Assembly (NCBI RefSeq): GCF_014042355.1
Contig: NZ_JACEZU010000006.1
Span: 124,001-188,000 of the forward strand
Length of the DNA: 64,000 bases
Origin: Rugamonas apoptosis
Lineage (GTDB): Bacteria; Pseudomonadota; Gammaproteobacteria; Burkholderiales; Burkholderiaceae_D
Direction: 5' to 3'
Shown piece after piece: positions 16,745-25,662 of the stretch (position 1 is the first letter of the stretch; every line of letters starts with the position of its first letter). The notes under the pieces were generated by a model that saw only the letters and a list, made by a program, of their open reading frames with translations, was not told the origin of the DNA and ran no database searches. The translations under genes were made by a program, and so were the position numbers.

Positions 16745-17593
16745 ATGAATGCAATGACCGTGGTAACGATGGTGGAGTACGGCCAATTGCCGGCCGTGCG
16801 CCTGACGGCGCCGGATGGCGCACAAGCGACGGTGGCGCTGTTCGGCGCCCACCTGCTGTCCTGGAAAACGGCCGAAGGCAAGGAACACCTGTTCTGCAGC
16901 GCCAAATCGGCGCTGGACGGCAGCAAGGCCATACGCGGCGGCGTGCCCGTCATCTTCCCCCAATTTAACGCGCGCGGCGACGGTCCGCGCCACGGCTTCG
17001 CCCGCACCAGCACCTGGCGCCTGGCCGGCAGCGGCGGCGAGGATGGCCGCGTGTGGGCCGAATTCGTGCTGGCGCCGGCCGACCTGGCCGCGCCGGTGGC
17101 GCAAGCCTGGCCCCATGCGTTCGAACTGCGCCTGCGCTTCACGCTGGGCGGCCCGGCACTGGACCTGCTGTGCACTGTGCAGAACACGGGCACGCAGCCA
17201 TTCCCGTTCGGCGTGGCGCTGCACACCTATTTCGAAGTGGGACAACTGGAAGCGGCCGCCATCGAAGGCTTGCAGCATTGCCGCTACACCGACCACCTCA
17301 TGGCCACGCTGGAACAGCAGGAGCCGGTACTGCGCTTTACGGAAAAGACGGACCGCCTGTACCAGGCCCCGCCCGCGCTCACGCTGCGCACGGCCGGTGG
17401 CGCGCTGCGCCTGGAGCAGCAAGGTTACAGCGAGTGGGTGGTGTGGAATCCCGGCGCGGCCGACGCGGCGGCGCTGGCCGACATGGCCGACGATGAATAC
17501 CTGCGTTTTGTCTGCATCGAACCGGCCCGGGTGGACCAGCAGCAGCTAGCGCCGGGCGCGCAGTGGGTGGGCCGGCACAGGATCAGCAACTGA
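16745..17593 (+). CDS. yeaD: D-hexose-6-phosphate mutarotase (YeaD-type)
   Basis: A 282-residue aldose-1-epimerase-fold enzyme of the glucose-6-phosphate 1-epimerase group. The N-terminal half carries 'GAHLLSWK' and 'IRGGVPVIFPQFN', and 'RHGFARTSTW' supplies a catalytic-site His. 'ALHTYFEVG' and the C-terminal 'FVCIEPARV' are further family segments. It starts 14 bases after amiC and is probably co-transcribed. A second in-frame ATG at 16754 has AAGGATG upstream and could be the real start. The stop codon lies inside a perfect inverted repeat. Confidence 0.92.
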   Translation: MNAMTVVTMVEYGQLPAVRLTAPDGAQATVALFGAHLLSWKTAEGKEHLFCSAKSALDGSKAIRGGVPVIFPQFNARGDGPRHGFARTSTWRLAGSGGEDGRVWAEFVLAPADLAAPVAQAWPHAFELRLRFTLGGPALDLLCTVQNTGTQPFPFGVALHTYFEVGQLEAAAIEGLQHCRYTDHLMATLEQQEPVLRFTEKTDRLYQAPPALTLRTAGGALRLEQQGYSEWVVWNPGAADAAALADMADDEYLRFVCIEPARVDQQQLAPGAQWVGRHRISN

Positions 17594-17622
17594 ATCAGCT
17601 GCTGAATCGACAGCTGATTCAG
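17590..17622. terminator. Terminator-like inverted repeat between convergent genes
   Basis: CTGAATCAGCTG (17590-17601) and CAGCTGATTCAG (17611-17622) form a perfect 12-base-pair stem with a 9-base loop. The left arm includes the yeaD stop codon. The carbonic anhydrase gene converges from the right with its stop at 17637. There is no T-tract, so it may end transcription weakly in both directions or protect mRNA 3' ends. Confidence 0.7.
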
Positions 17623-17636
17623 CCCCCGCGCCGCTG

Positions 17637-18692
17637 TTAGTTCGATTCCTTGACGATACGGCCCGAAGACGGCTGCACGGGACGGGCGTTGAGCGGATAC
17701 AGGCGGCTGAACAGCGCCATCTGCGCCGGCGAGGCTTGCACCGGTTCCTTCATCACCAGCCACAGCACGCCTTCGCTGCAGGGCGGCGTGGTCAGCGAAC
17801 CCATGTAGGTGTAGTAATCGCGCCGGGCCGGAATCAAGTCCATGGGATCGAGCACAATGGACGGCGCCATGGTGTCGAACTTCTCCAGCGGCAGGTTGTT
17901 CCACACGGTCTGGATGGTCGGCTGCGGCTTGCCCCGTTCCAGCAGCAGCGCCAGCACGGCCAGGTGGCCTTCCGCATCCTTGTGCACCAGGTGCACCACC
18001 ATCTCATAGCCCTTGCCGTTGATACGCTCCTCGGACGGCCGGTGGAAATGGAACTGGATCAGTTCATACATGCGGTTGGCCACCGTGATGAAGTTGCCGC
18101 CACTGACCATCACCTGCACCGTATGGCCGTTGTCCGTCACGTTGAACGACGATGGCTTGTAATCGAAGGTGATCTGTTCCAGGTCCACCTTCATGCCATC
18201 GCGGATATCGATCGGCGACTGGCGGTTGCCGATGCCGCACTTGGCCCACTCAGGATTGATGCGGCCCCAGTTGGCCGGGCCATTCTCGCCTTCATACGAC
18301 CAGTGATTGCTGTAGACCTTGGGCGCGGCCGCCACCACCGCTGCCGCTGCGGCGGCGGCTTTCTTGGCCTTGGCCTGCTGCGCCACGCGCGCGGCCTGAT
18401 TGGCGCGCATGATGGCCAGGCGGGCCGCGATCTTGGCCGACAGGTCGGCTTCGGCCTGTTCCTCGCGCGCGCGCTCGGACATGGCGCTGGCGCGCACGGG
18501 TGGGCCTGATTTCTCCGGCACGGAAGCCGATGCCGATGCCGATCCAGCGCTGGCCGCGCCGGCCGCGTGCGGACGGATCGATTCGATGGGTTTAGGGGCG
18601 GAATTCTTGGCCGACGGCGTGATGCCCGGATCGGCGGCGCTGGCTGTCGCGGCAACGATGCTGCAGGCTATCAGGGCGATCAGTGTACGCAT
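17637..18692 (-). CDS. Alpha-type carbonic anhydrase, periplasmic
   Basis: A 351-residue exported enzyme that interconverts CO2 and bicarbonate. A signal peptide covers residues 1-19 ('LIALIACSIVAATASA'). An Ala/Ser/Lys-rich low-complexity region with a coiled-coil-like stretch (about 60-115) follows. The catalytic domain (about 125-345) has 'NRQSPIDI', the zinc ligands in 'FHFHRPSEE' and 'MVVHLVH', and 'GSLTTPPCSEGVLWLV'. The N-terminal 100-residue extension is longer than in the minimal alpha enzyme and may tether or space the domain. It is convergent with yeaD. Confidence 0.93.
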   Translation of the reverse strand: MRTLIALIACSIVAATASAADPGITPSAKNSAPKPIESIRPHAAGAASAGSASASASVPEKSGPPVRASAMSERAREEQAEADLSAKIAARLAIMRANQAARVAQQAKAKKAAAAAAAVVAAAPKVYSNHWSYEGENGPANWGRINPEWAKCGIGNRQSPIDIRDGMKVDLEQITFDYKPSSFNVTDNGHTVQVMVSGGNFITVANRMYELIQFHFHRPSEERINGKGYEMVVHLVHKDAEGHLAVLALLLERGKPQPTIQTVWNNLPLEKFDTMAPSIVLDPMDLIPARRDYYTYMGSLTTPPCSEGVLWLVMKEPVQASPAQMALFSRLYPLNARPVQPSSGRIVKESN

Positions 18693-18783
18693 GGGTATCG
18701 AGGAAAGTGAGAATTACACTCTTGTATACGGATGCAGTACGGCAAAACTTGAGACGTGCGGACCATGCACGAGAGAATTATTT

Positions 18784-18830
18784 ACGATACAACACGCCAC
18801 GGCGGGGCCGTGGCGCCTTCCCTGTATCGT
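18784..18830 (-). terminator. Two-part hairpin at the dedA stop
   Basis: Outer arms ACGATACA (18784-18791) and TGTATCGT (18823-18830) enclose inner arms GCCACGG (18796-18802) and CCGTGGC (18808-18814). The outer right arm ends on the last base of the dedA stop codon. It lies 91 bases upstream of the carbonic anhydrase start and probably ends dedA transcription; a T-tract is lacking. Confidence 0.65.
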
Positions 18831-19474
18831 CAGCGGCCCAGCATGCGGCGCGACAGCTTCCATACCCCGCCCAGCGCCATCGGCACCACGGCCACACCCA
18901 CGCCGAACAGCACGATTTCCGTCAAATGCTCGCGCACGATGGTGATATTACCGAAGAAGTAGCCGGCCGTCGTCAACAGCAGCACCCACAACGTGGCGCC
19001 GGTGATGTTGTAAAGCTGGAAGCGGGCATGGGTCATGTCCGACACGCCAGCGACGAACGGTGCAAAGGTGCGCACCACAGGCACGAAGCGGGCCAGCACG
19101 ATGGTCTTGCCGCCGTGCTTTTCGAAAAAGTCGTGGGTGCGGCGCAGCGCCTGCTTGTTGATCCACCGGTAATCATGGGTGAACACACGGTGGCCGATGG
19201 CCTCGCCTATCCAGTAATTGAGGGTGTTGCCCGTCACGGCCGCCGTCACCAACAGCAGCATCAGCAGCGCCAGGTTCATCTCGCCCACCGCGCACAGGGC
19301 GCCGGCAATGAACAGCAGCGTATCACCAGGGAAGAAGAACAGCACCACCAGCCCCGTCTCGCAAAAGATGATGGCGAACAGCACCGCGTACACCAGCGTG
19401 CCGTATTGCTGTATCAGCAGTTCCAGCGTCTTGTCGACATGCAACAGCATGCCGAAAAATTGCATCAAATCCAT
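18830..19474 (-). CDS. DedA-family membrane protein
   Basis: A 214-residue integral membrane protein of the DedA/VTT family, which is linked to undecaprenyl-phosphate or phospholipid recycling and membrane homeostasis. Characteristic segments are 'FCETGLVVLFFFPGDTLLF' near residue 45, 'GNTLNYWIGEAIG' and 'ARFVPVVRTFAPFVAGVSDM', whose Arg residues are essential in studied members. Five to six hydrophobic segments are visible. It stands alone, transcribed toward the carbonic anhydrase gene. Confidence 0.93.
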   Translation of the reverse strand: MDLMQFFGMLLHVDKTLELLIQQYGTLVYAVLFAIIFCETGLVVLFFFPGDTLLFIAGALCAVGEMNLALLMLLLVTAAVTGNTLNYWIGEAIGHRVFTHDYRWINKQALRRTHDFFEKHGGKTIVLARFVPVVRTFAPFVAGVSDMTHARFQLYNITGATLWVLLLTTAGYFFGNITIVREHLTEIVLFGVGVAVVPMALGGVWKLSRRMLGR

Positions 19475-19671
19475 ATTCGTCCCATAAAGGTTGCGCCGGA
19501 ATCATACACCACCGGCCGCACTCCTGCCGTGATAGTCGGCGGATATTTGCGTTTCCAATTTAACCATCTTTCCGATTACAATCGGCGCAGCGCGCGCTAC
19601 CCGCCGCGCACCGTATGGCGCTACCCTGCGACCACCCCGCCATCATCCCGCCATCACCGAGGAGAGCCTGG

Positions 19672-20607
19672 ATGCACACCCCATTTTCCCTGACGATCCG
19701 CCGTGCCACCACGCTGGCGCTGGCCCTGGCCGCCGTGCCAGTGCTGGCGGCCAGCGCCGCCCCCGGCCTGCCCATCAAGCCCACCGTGGCCGACATCGTC
19801 AAGGCTTCCAGCGCGTCCGACTGGCGCCCGCTGGACCCGGACAATACGCTGTACATGGAACTGCCCGGCGGGCGCGTGGTGATCGAACTGGCGCCCGATT
19901 TCGCGCCGCAAAACGTGGCCAACATCAAGCTGCTGACGCGCGAACGCTATTACGACGGCCAGGCCGTGGTGCGCTCGCAGGACAACTACGTGGCCCAGTG
20001 GGGCGATGCGGACGAAGCCCATCCCAAGCCGCTCAAGACGGCCAGGGAAAAAGTACCGGGCGAATTCACCGTACCGCTCAAGAACGACCGCCACTTCACC
20101 GCCCTGCCCGAGCGCGACGGCTACGCGCCGCAGGTGGGCATCTCGAACGGCTTTCCCGCCGGACGCGATCCCAAGGCTGGCCGCACCTGGCTGGCGCACT
20201 GCTATGGCATGGTGGGCGTGGGCCGCGACGTGGAGAACGACAGCGGCAATGGCACCTCGCTGTACGCCGTGACGGGCCACGCGCCGCGCCACCTGGACCG
20301 CAACATCACCGTCGTGGGCCGGGTGGTGTCGGGCATGGCGCTGCTCTCGACACTGCCGCGCGGGCATGAGGCCATGGGATTTTATGGCGCCACTGAAGTC
20401 CACCCGCCCATCACCTCCATGCGGCTGGCGGCCGACGTGCCGGAGGCCGAGCGCAGCCACTTGCAAGTGATGCGTACCGACAGCGCCACCTACAAGGCCG
20501 CCGTGGAAGCCCAGCGCAACCGGGGCGGCCCGTGGAACAAGTACGCGGCCGGCTACGTCGAGCTATGCAACGTCCCCATCCCCGTGCGCGAGCAGCCAAA
20601 ACCGTAG
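19672..20607 (+). CDS. Cyclophilin-type peptidyl-prolyl isomerase, exported
   Basis: A 311-residue protein with a signal peptide (residues 1-27, ending 'AASA') and a cyclophilin-like domain starting about residue 55 ('[20 protein letters not shown]'). The segments '[21 protein letters not shown]' and '[18 protein letters not shown]' correspond to the canonical PPIase core, but the middle is much longer than in PpiA and the usual 'FHRVI' motif is replaced by 'VVRSQDN', so activity is uncertain. The ATG at 19672 follows GAGGAGAGCC. It is 60 bases before mutL and may share its transcript. Confidence 0.85.
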   Translation: MHTPFSLTIRRATTLALALAAVPVLAASAAPGLPIKPTVADIVKASSASDWRPLDPDNTLYMELPGGRVVIELAPDFAPQNVANIKLLTRERYYDGQAVVRSQDNYVAQWGDADEAHPKPLKTAREKVPGEFTVPLKNDRHFTALPERDGYAPQVGISNGFPAGRDPKAGRTWLAHCYGMVGVGRDVENDSGNGTSLYAVTGHAPRHLDRNITVVGRVVSGMALLSTLPRGHEAMGFYGATEVHPPITSMRLAADVPEAERSHLQVMRTDSATYKAAVEAQRNRGGPWNKYAAGYVELCNVPIPVREQPKP

Positions 20608-20667
20608 TCCCCCGAAATTGTTTCCGATGGATCGCGGTCGGGTGGTGCGTATCGGTATAATCGCGCC

Positions 20668-22617
20668 ATGAACGCGCCCGACCCGACCCAACGCCCCCTC
20701 CGTCCCATCCAGGCCCTGCCGGACAAGCTGATTTCCCAGATCGCCGCCGGCGAGGTGGTGGAGCGGCCGTCCGCCGTGGTCAAGGAATTGCTGGAAAACG
20801 CGCTCGACTCGGGCGCCACCCAGATCACGGTGCGGCTGGAGGAAGGCGGCGTGAAACGCATCGCCATCACCGACAACGGCCGTGGCATCCCGCCCGACCA
20901 GCTGCCGCTGGCCCTGGCCCGCCACGCCACCTCCAAGATCGCTTCGCTGGACGACCTGGAAAACGTGGGCACGCTGGGCTTCCGGGGCGAGGCGCTGGCT
21001 TCGATCGCGTCGGTGGCCGCCGTCACCGTCACCACCCGCACGGCCGACGCACCCCACGCGTGGGAAATCGCGGGCTCGCACCTGGGCGCCGTATCGCCCT
21101 CGTCCGGCGCCCACGGCACCACGGTGGACGTCAAGGACCTGTACTACAACACCCCGGCGCGGCGTAAATTCCTCAAGTCGGAACAGACGGAGTTCGGCCA
21201 CTGCGCCGAGGTGGTGCGGCGCATCGCGCTGGCGCGGCCGGACGTGTCGTTCTCGCTCAGCCACAACGGCCGCACCATCGACCACTGGAACGTGACGGAG
21301 ATGGCCAAGCGCAGCGCCCACATCCTGGGCGATGGTTTCGCCGAGGCGCGCCTGCCGATCGACGAAACGGCCGGCCCGCTGCGCCTGCACGGCTACGCCG
21401 GCCTGCCCACCGCCTCCAAGGCGCGCGCCGACGGCCAGTTCTTCTACGTGAACGGACGCTTCGTGCGCGACAAGCTGCTGGTGCACGCCGTCAAAGCCGC
21501 CTACGCCGACGTGCTGCACGGCGACCGCTTCCCCTCCTACGTGCTGGCCCTGGAGATCGACCCGGCGCTGGTGGATGTGAACGTGCACCCATCCAAGATC
21601 GAAGTACGCTTCCGCGACAGCCGCGCCGTGCACCAATTCGTGTTCCACGCCGTGCAGCGGGCGCTGGCACAGACGTCGGCCACGGCCCACGGCAGCGTGC
21701 CGTCGCCGCTGCCGGCGGCCGAATCGCTGAACGCGGGCGACAACTGGCGCGGCCAGGCGCAACAAGCGTCGTTCGGTCCCCTGCTCACGCCCGGCTACAC
21801 GTCCACCTTCTCACCTTCACCCTACGGCCCATCGCGCCAGGCTGGCGGTGGCGTGGCGCAAAGCACGGAGCGTTACGGCGCCCTGTTCGGCGGCGAGCAG
21901 GCACGCGATGAGCGCATGGCATCGGCATCCCCGGCCAGCATGGACACGATGGCCTCCTCGGCGACCATGATCGCTTCGGCCACGCCCTACGTGGCCTCGT
22001 CCGCCGCCATGGCGCAGGAGGAATTCCCGCTCGGCTTCGCGCTGGCCCAGCTGCACGGCATCTACATCCTGGCCCAGAACAGCAAGGGCCTGGTGCTGGT
22101 GGACATGCACGCGGCGCACGAGCGCATCCTGTACGAACAGCTCAAGAACGCGCTCGACGACCAGGTGGCCGGCCAACAGATGCAGGTGCAGCCGCTGCTG
22201 ATCCCCGTCACCTTCTACGCCGAGGAAGTGGAAGTGGGCACCGCCCAGGAACACCAGGAAACGCTGCAGGCGCTGGGCTTCGACATCGCCGCCCTGTCGC
22301 CCACCACGCTGGCCGTGCGCTCGGTGCCGGTGCTACTCAAGAACGCGGACGCCCAGACCCTGGCGCGCGACGTGCTGCGCGACGTGCGCGAATTCGGCGG
22401 TTCGCGGGTGCTGATCGAGCGCCGCAACGAACTGCTGGGCACCCTGGCCTGCCACACGGCCGTGCGCGCCAACCGCATCCTGTCGACCCAGGAAATGAAC
22501 GCGCTGCTGCGCCAGATGGAAAGCACGGAGCGGGCCGACCAGTGCAACCACGGCCGCCCCACCTGGGTGCAGGTCGAAATCGGCGCGCTCGACAAGCTGT
22601 TCCTGCGCGGCCAGTAA
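20668..22617 (+). CDS. mutL: DNA mismatch repair protein MutL
   Basis: A 649-residue GHKL ATPase that couples MutS mismatch recognition to strand incision. The N-terminal ATPase (about 10-345) shows '[12 protein letters not shown]', 'DNGRGIP' and 'GFRGEAL'. A Ser/Ala/Gly-rich linker (about 345-445) is followed by the C-terminal dimerisation domain (about 450-645). That domain contains '[12 protein letters not shown]', which matches the endonuclease metal-binding pattern D-x-H-A-x2-E-x4-E, and 'CNHGRP' near the end. MutL here is therefore predicted to nick DNA itself, unlike E. coli MutL, which needs MutH. It is followed 25 bases later by miaA. Confidence 0.97.
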   Translation: MNAPDPTQRPLRPIQALPDKLISQIAAGEVVERPSAVVKELLENALDSGATQITVRLEEGGVKRIAITDNGRGIPPDQLPLALARHATSKIASLDDLENVGTLGFRGEALASIASVAAVTVTTRTADAPHAWEIAGSHLGAVSPSSGAHGTTVDVKDLYYNTPARRKFLKSEQTEFGHCAEVVRRIALARPDVSFSLSHNGRTIDHWNVTEMAKRSAHILGDGFAEARLPIDETAGPLRLHGYAGLPTASKARADGQFFYVNGRFVRDKLLVHAVKAAYADVLHGDRFPSYVLALEIDPALVDVNVHPSKIEVRFRDSRAVHQFVFHAVQRALAQTSATAHGSVPSPLPAAESLNAGDNWRGQAQQASFGPLLTPGYTSTFSPSPYGPSRQAGGGVAQSTERYGALFGGEQARDERMASASPASMDTMASSATMIASATPYVASSAAMAQEEFPLGFALAQLHGIYILAQNSKGLVLVDMHAAHERILYEQLKNALDDQVAGQQMQVQPLLIPVTFYAEEVEVGTAQEHQETLQALGFDIAALSPTTLAVRSVPVLLKNADAQTLARDVLRDVREFGGSRVLIERRNELLGTLACHTAVRANRILSTQEMNALLRQMESTERADQCNHGRPTWVQVEIGALDKLFLRGQ

Positions 22618-22642
22618 GCACGCGCTATCAAGTAAAGACATC

Positions 22643-23599
22643 ATGAATCATCAAGCACCACGCCCGCTGGCCGTCGCCATCATGGGACCGACGGCGTCCG
22701 GCAAAACGGCCGCCGCGCTGGCCATCGCCGAACGCATCGGCGCCGAAATCATCTCGGTCGACTCGGCCCTGGTCTATCGCGGCATGGACATCGGCACTGC
22801 AAAGCCCACCCGCGCCGAACTGGCCGCCGTGCCGCACCACCTGATCGACATCATCGACCCGCTGGACGCCTATTCCGTGGCCCAGTTCCGCGATGCCACG
22901 CTGGGCCTGGTGGCCGACATCACGGCGCGCGGCAAGCTGCCGCTGCTGGTGGGCGGCACCATGCTGTACTTCAAAGGCCTGACGGACGGCCTGGACGACC
23001 TGCCCGGCGCCGACCCGGCCCTGCGCGCCGAACTGGAAGACGAGGCGGCCCGCCACGGCTGGCCCGCAATGCACGCGCGCCTGCAGGCGCTGGACCCGCC
23101 CACGGCCGCGCGCCTGGCGCCCAACGACGCCCAGCGCATCCAGCGCGCGCTGGAGATCTGCACCCTGGCCGGCCGTCCCATGTCGGAACTGCTGGCCCAG
23201 CGCGAGAAGACGGAGCTGCCGTTCGACCTGCTGTCGTTCGCACTGGAACCATCCGACCGCGCCGTGCTGCATGAACGCATCGCGCGCCGCTTCGACCTGA
23301 TGCTGGAGGAAGGCGAGGAAGGCAACCTGCTCACGGAAGTGGAAACGCTGCGCCGCCGGGGCGACCTGCATCCCGGCCTGCCGTCCATGCGCTGCGTGGG
23401 CTACCGCCAGGCGTGGGAATACCTGGACGGCTATATCGACTACGCCACCCTGCGTGAAACGGGCATCGTGGCCACCCGCCAGTTGGCCAAGCGCCAGCTG
23501 ACCTGGCTGCGCTCCATGCCGCAGCGGGTGGTGTTGGACTGCCTGGCGCCCAACCCGGCCGCCGCCATGCTGGCCCAAATCGAAGCCCGGCGCCGCTGA
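22643..23599 (+). CDS. miaA: tRNA dimethylallyltransferase
   Basis: A 318-residue enzyme that adds a dimethylallyl group to adenosine 37 of UNN-decoding tRNAs. The P-loop 'GPTASGKT' is near residue 13. '[19 protein letters not shown]' and '[19 protein letters not shown]' match the family closely, and '[15 protein letters not shown]' is the usual C-terminal motif. It lies 25 bases downstream of mutL in the conserved order, and a tRNA promoter follows its stop. Confidence 0.97.
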   Translation: MNHQAPRPLAVAIMGPTASGKTAAALAIAERIGAEIISVDSALVYRGMDIGTAKPTRAELAAVPHHLIDIIDPLDAYSVAQFRDATLGLVADITARGKLPLLVGGTMLYFKGLTDGLDDLPGADPALRAELEDEAARHGWPAMHARLQALDPPTAARLAPNDAQRIQRALEICTLAGRPMSELLAQREKTELPFDLLSFALEPSDRAVLHERIARRFDLMLEEGEEGNLLTEVETLRRRGDLHPGLPSMRCVGYRQAWEYLDGYIDYATLRETGIVATRQLAKRQLTWLRSMPQRVVLDCLAPNPAAAMLAQIEARRR

Positions 23600-23672
23600 G
23601 CGCCTGCCATGGCAATGTGACAAGGCACGCGCCGGGTGCGTAAGAAAAAAACGGAAAATATTCGGGCCAGTC

Positions 23673-23701
23673 TTGACAGGCTGGCGTCCAACCTAGATAA
23701 T
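23673..23701 (+). promoter_or_regulatory. Sigma-70 promoter for tRNA-Met
   Basis: TTGACA at 23673-23678 and GATAAT at 23696-23701 are separated by 17 bases. This is a near-consensus promoter with predicted transcription start around 23708, seven bases before the first tRNA-Met. Confidence 0.9.
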
Positions 23702-23714
23702 GCTGGGCGTTGTC

Positions 23715-23791
23715 GGTGATATAGCTCAGTTGGTTAGAGCACAGCATTCATAATGCTGGGGTCGGTGGTTCAAGTCCACCTATCACCACCA
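23715..23791 (+). tRNA. tRNA-Met (CAT), copy 1
   Basis: A 77-base cloverleaf with acceptor arms GGTGATA (23715-23721) and TATCACC (23781-23787), then A and an encoded CCA. The anticodon stem-loop is CAGCATTCATAATGCTG with anticodon CAT. The D-loop has AGTTGGTTAGA and the T-arm GGTGGTTCAAGTCCACC. A paired G1-C72 excludes initiator tRNA. CAT could also belong to lysidine-modified tRNA-Ile2, but the body resembles elongator tRNA-Met more closely. Confidence 0.95.
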
Positions 23792-23804
23792 AGATTTCTT
23801 AAAG

Positions 23805-23833
23805 AATGGTCTGATTCCGATCAGACCATTTTT
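23805..23833 (+). terminator. Intrinsic terminator between the two tRNA-Met copies
   Basis: AATGGTCTGAT (23805-23815), loop TCCG and ATCAGACCATT (23820-23830) form an 11-base-pair stem followed by TTTGTTT. It should end transcription of the first tRNA before the second copy. Confidence 0.9.
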
Positions 23834-23838
23834 GTTTC

Positions 23839-23915
23839 GGTGATATAGCTCAGTTGGTTAGAGCACAGCATTCATAATGCTGGGGTCGGTGGTTCAAGTC
23901 CACCTATCACCACCA
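23839..23915 (+). tRNA. tRNA-Met (CAT), copy 2
   Basis: Identical to copy 1 over all 77 bases including the encoded CCA. It begins 47 bases after copy 1 ends. No promoter is visible in the spacer, which is filled by a terminator, so expression would depend on read-through from the promoter at 23673 or on an unrecognised start. Confidence 0.94.
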
Positions 23916-23925
23916 GAATTCTGCG

Positions 23926-23963
23926 AAGGCCGTCATTCATGGAAACGTGATGACGGCCTTTTT
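23926..23963 (+). terminator. Intrinsic terminator after tRNA-Met copy 2
   Basis: AAGGCCGTCAT (23926-23936) pairs with ATGACGGCCTT (23950-23960) across a 13-base loop, followed by TTT. Sequence differs fully from the terminator after copy 1. Confidence 0.88.
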
Positions 23964-24008
23964 GCATGCAACTGTGCTGCATGCCGCCCTGCCGTATTCA
24001 GTCCCGCT

Positions 24009-24569
24009 TCACTTGCCCGGCGCCGGCTTGCGGTACTTGGCCACCAGCGCCACGAAGCGCGGATTGTCGCGCAGCGGGTCCAGGTCGTTGTCCATGTCAA
24101 GCTGGTCGAAATAGCTGAAGCCGGCCACGAAGCTGGCCTCCAGTTCGCGCAGCGCGTCATCCGGACGGTGCTGCTTCACGCGCAGGATGGCCGTGTTATA
24201 GGCCACCAGCGGCTGCTGCGGCGCGTGGGCACGCGCGGCCTGCAAATCCTTCTCGGCCTCGGCCAGGTTGCCCTGTTCAAGGTGGCTGATGGCCAGGTTC
24301 ATCAACTCGTTGACGGTTTTGCTGTCCTTCTGGACCGGTCCCGCTTCCGGTGGCGGCGCCGGATGGTTGGCCGCTTCGTCCGCCGCCGGCTGCGTGGCCG
24401 GCCCGGACTTGACGTAATACAGCCCCGCCCCGGCCAGCAACACCAGCACGGCCACCGCCGCCACGGCCGAGGTCCGGGCCATGCCCGCTTGCCTTGTGCG
24501 CACGAAGTTGTGCGCCAGCGTGTGCGCCCGATCATGCGCGCCAGAGACAAAACCCGCCAGTTTCACCAT
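24009..24569 (-). CDS. TPR-containing membrane-anchored protein
   Basis: A 186-residue protein of unknown role. One transmembrane helix lies at about residues 32-52 ('AVAAVAVLVLLAGAGLYYV'), leaving a short cytoplasmic N-terminus and a periplasmic C-terminus. After a Pro/Ala-rich linker, residues 85-150 form one or two tetratricopeptide repeats ('LMNLAISHLEQGNLAEAEKDL' and 'AYNTAILRVKQHRPDDALREL'). The end 'DPLRDNPRFVALVAKY' is a common repeat cap. The ATG at 24569 follows AAGGCGG. It may scaffold protein interactions at the membrane; no partner is evident from neighbours. Confidence 0.82.
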   Translation of the reverse strand: MVKLAGFVSGAHDRAHTLAHNFVRTRQAGMARTSAVAAVAVLVLLAGAGLYYVKSGPATQPAADEAANHPAPPPEAGPVQKDSKTVNELMNLAISHLEQGNLAEAEKDLQAARAHAPQQPLVAYNTAILRVKQHRPDDALRELEASFVAGFSYFDQLDMDNDLDPLRDNPRFVALVAKYRKPAPGK

Positions 24570-24621
24570 TATTGTCCGCCTTTCCAGTTTTTTCCTATCT
24601 TCACAGTTGGGCGGGCCGGCG

Positions 24622-25005
24622 TCAATCCTTAGCTGTCTCCATCGCCTGCAAGGCTTCCTGCGCGGCGCGGAACGCATCCACCGCCAGCGGCGCGCCGCAG
24701 TAGACGGCCGCGTGCAACAGCACTTCCTGGATTTCCTGGATGGTGGCGCCGTTGTTGATGGCACCGCGCACATGGCCCTTGATCTCATGCGAGCGGCCCA
24801 GCGCCGTCAACATCGACAGCGTCAGCAGGCTGCGGGTTTTCAGGTCCAGGCCCTCGCGGCACCACACCGTGCCCCAGGCGTTGCGGGTGATGAATTCCTG
24901 CAGCGGCTGGGTGAAGGTGTCGGCGTTGGCGAATGCGCGCTCGACGAAATCGTCGCCCATCACCTGCTTGCGCATTTGCAGGCCGTCGTTGAATTGCTGG
25001 TCCAT
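24622..25005 (-). CDS. Carboxymuconolactone decarboxylase family protein
   Basis: A 127-residue all-helical protein of the CMD family, close to PcaC (4-carboxymuconolactone decarboxylase) in length and sequence. Typical segments are 'FITRNAWGTVWCREGLDLKTR', 'LTALGRSHEIKGHVRGAINNG' and 'EIQEVLLHAAVYCGAPLAVDAF'. The fold also occurs in AhpD-like peroxidase helpers, but the CxxC of those enzymes is missing. No other protocatechuate pathway genes are nearby, so the physiological substrate is uncertain. The ATG at 25005 follows GAGGGAG. Confidence 0.88.
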   Translation of the reverse strand: MDQQFNDGLQMRKQVMGDDFVERAFANADTFTQPLQEFITRNAWGTVWCREGLDLKTRSLLTLSMLTALGRSHEIKGHVRGAINNGATIQEIQEVLLHAAVYCGAPLAVDAFRAAQEALQAMETAKD

Positions 25006-25080
25006 GTCACTACTCCCTCGAATTGATGTGTTGGTAAAGGTGCAGGTGGTGCGACGCGCACGCATCCCTGGCTTGCATGG

Positions 25081-25374
25081 CTACTTACGCCGCGACCAGT
25101 AGGCGGGCCGGCGCCTTTGATGTGCGATGGCCAGTACCCGCAATTGGTCCTGGACGATTTGATAGATAACGCAGTAGGGGAATTTACGCAGAAAATATCG
25201 GCGCTGATTGCCGCGAAAAACGGCGCCCAATTGCCGAGAAGCTGACACGAGGTTGGCGACCCGCTCGACCTCCTCCACAAACGCGCGCGCCAGATCCGCA
25301 TTCGCCTGCGCCGCGTACCAGGCGGCGGCATCCCGCAGCTCCGCGAGCGCCGCAGGGACGATCACTAACTTCAC
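25081..25374 (-). CDS. RelE/ParE-superfamily toxin
   Basis: A 97-residue toxin. 'LRDAAAWYAAQANADLARAFVEEVE' is the N-terminal helix pair, and 'RRYFLRKFPYCVIYQIVQDQLRVLAIAHQRRRPAYW' is the beta-sheet core and basic C-terminus typical of ParE/RelE. The partner antitoxin gene lies directly upstream with a 4-base overlap. This is the second such pair in the window; it is of a different subfamily from the one at 13 kb. Confidence 0.9.
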   Translation of the reverse strand: MKLVIVPAALAELRDAAAWYAAQANADLARAFVEEVERVANLVSASRQLGAVFRGNQRRYFLRKFPYCVIYQIVQDQLRVLAIAHQRRRPAYWSRRK

Positions 25375-25595
25375 TTCAGTCCGGCACGCACCGACGCAAA
25401 CGCATCGGCAAGCGGGATGGCTTGCGTCGCACCGCTCTCCAGATCGGCGATACGACGCGCCACCTCAGCTGCCAGCGCCTCGTCTTCGGCGATATCCTGA
25501 TCCAGGCTGGCGGCCAGCAGTTGCACGAAGGCCTCCCGCTCGTCCGGCGTGAGCTTCAACGCCTGCGCCGTCAAGATGTCGAATTGCGATTGCAT
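25371..25595 (-). CDS. Addiction-module antitoxin component
   Basis: A 74-residue acidic protein of the 'addiction module component' family (TIGR02574-like). 'ALKLTPDEREAFVQLLAASLDQ' and 'AEVARRIADLESGATQAIPL' match that family, in which the C-terminus wraps the toxin. No DNA-binding fold is evident. It is the first gene of the pair; its stop overlaps the toxin start. Confidence 0.88.
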   Translation of the reverse strand: MQSQFDILTAQALKLTPDEREAFVQLLAASLDQDIAEDEALAAEVARRIADLESGATQAIPLADAFASVRAGLK

Positions 25596-25662
25596 GCGTC
25601 GTCCCCTCCTCTAAGCCACGATCGTACCGCCAATCGGAGGGGCCAGCAAGCGCCCCGGCCCG

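Noticed and set aside
23715..23915. Repeat of 77 bases as a possible CRISPR or integration duplicate
   Set aside because: Both units fold as full tRNAs with anticodon CAT; no integrase gene or spacer array is nearby.
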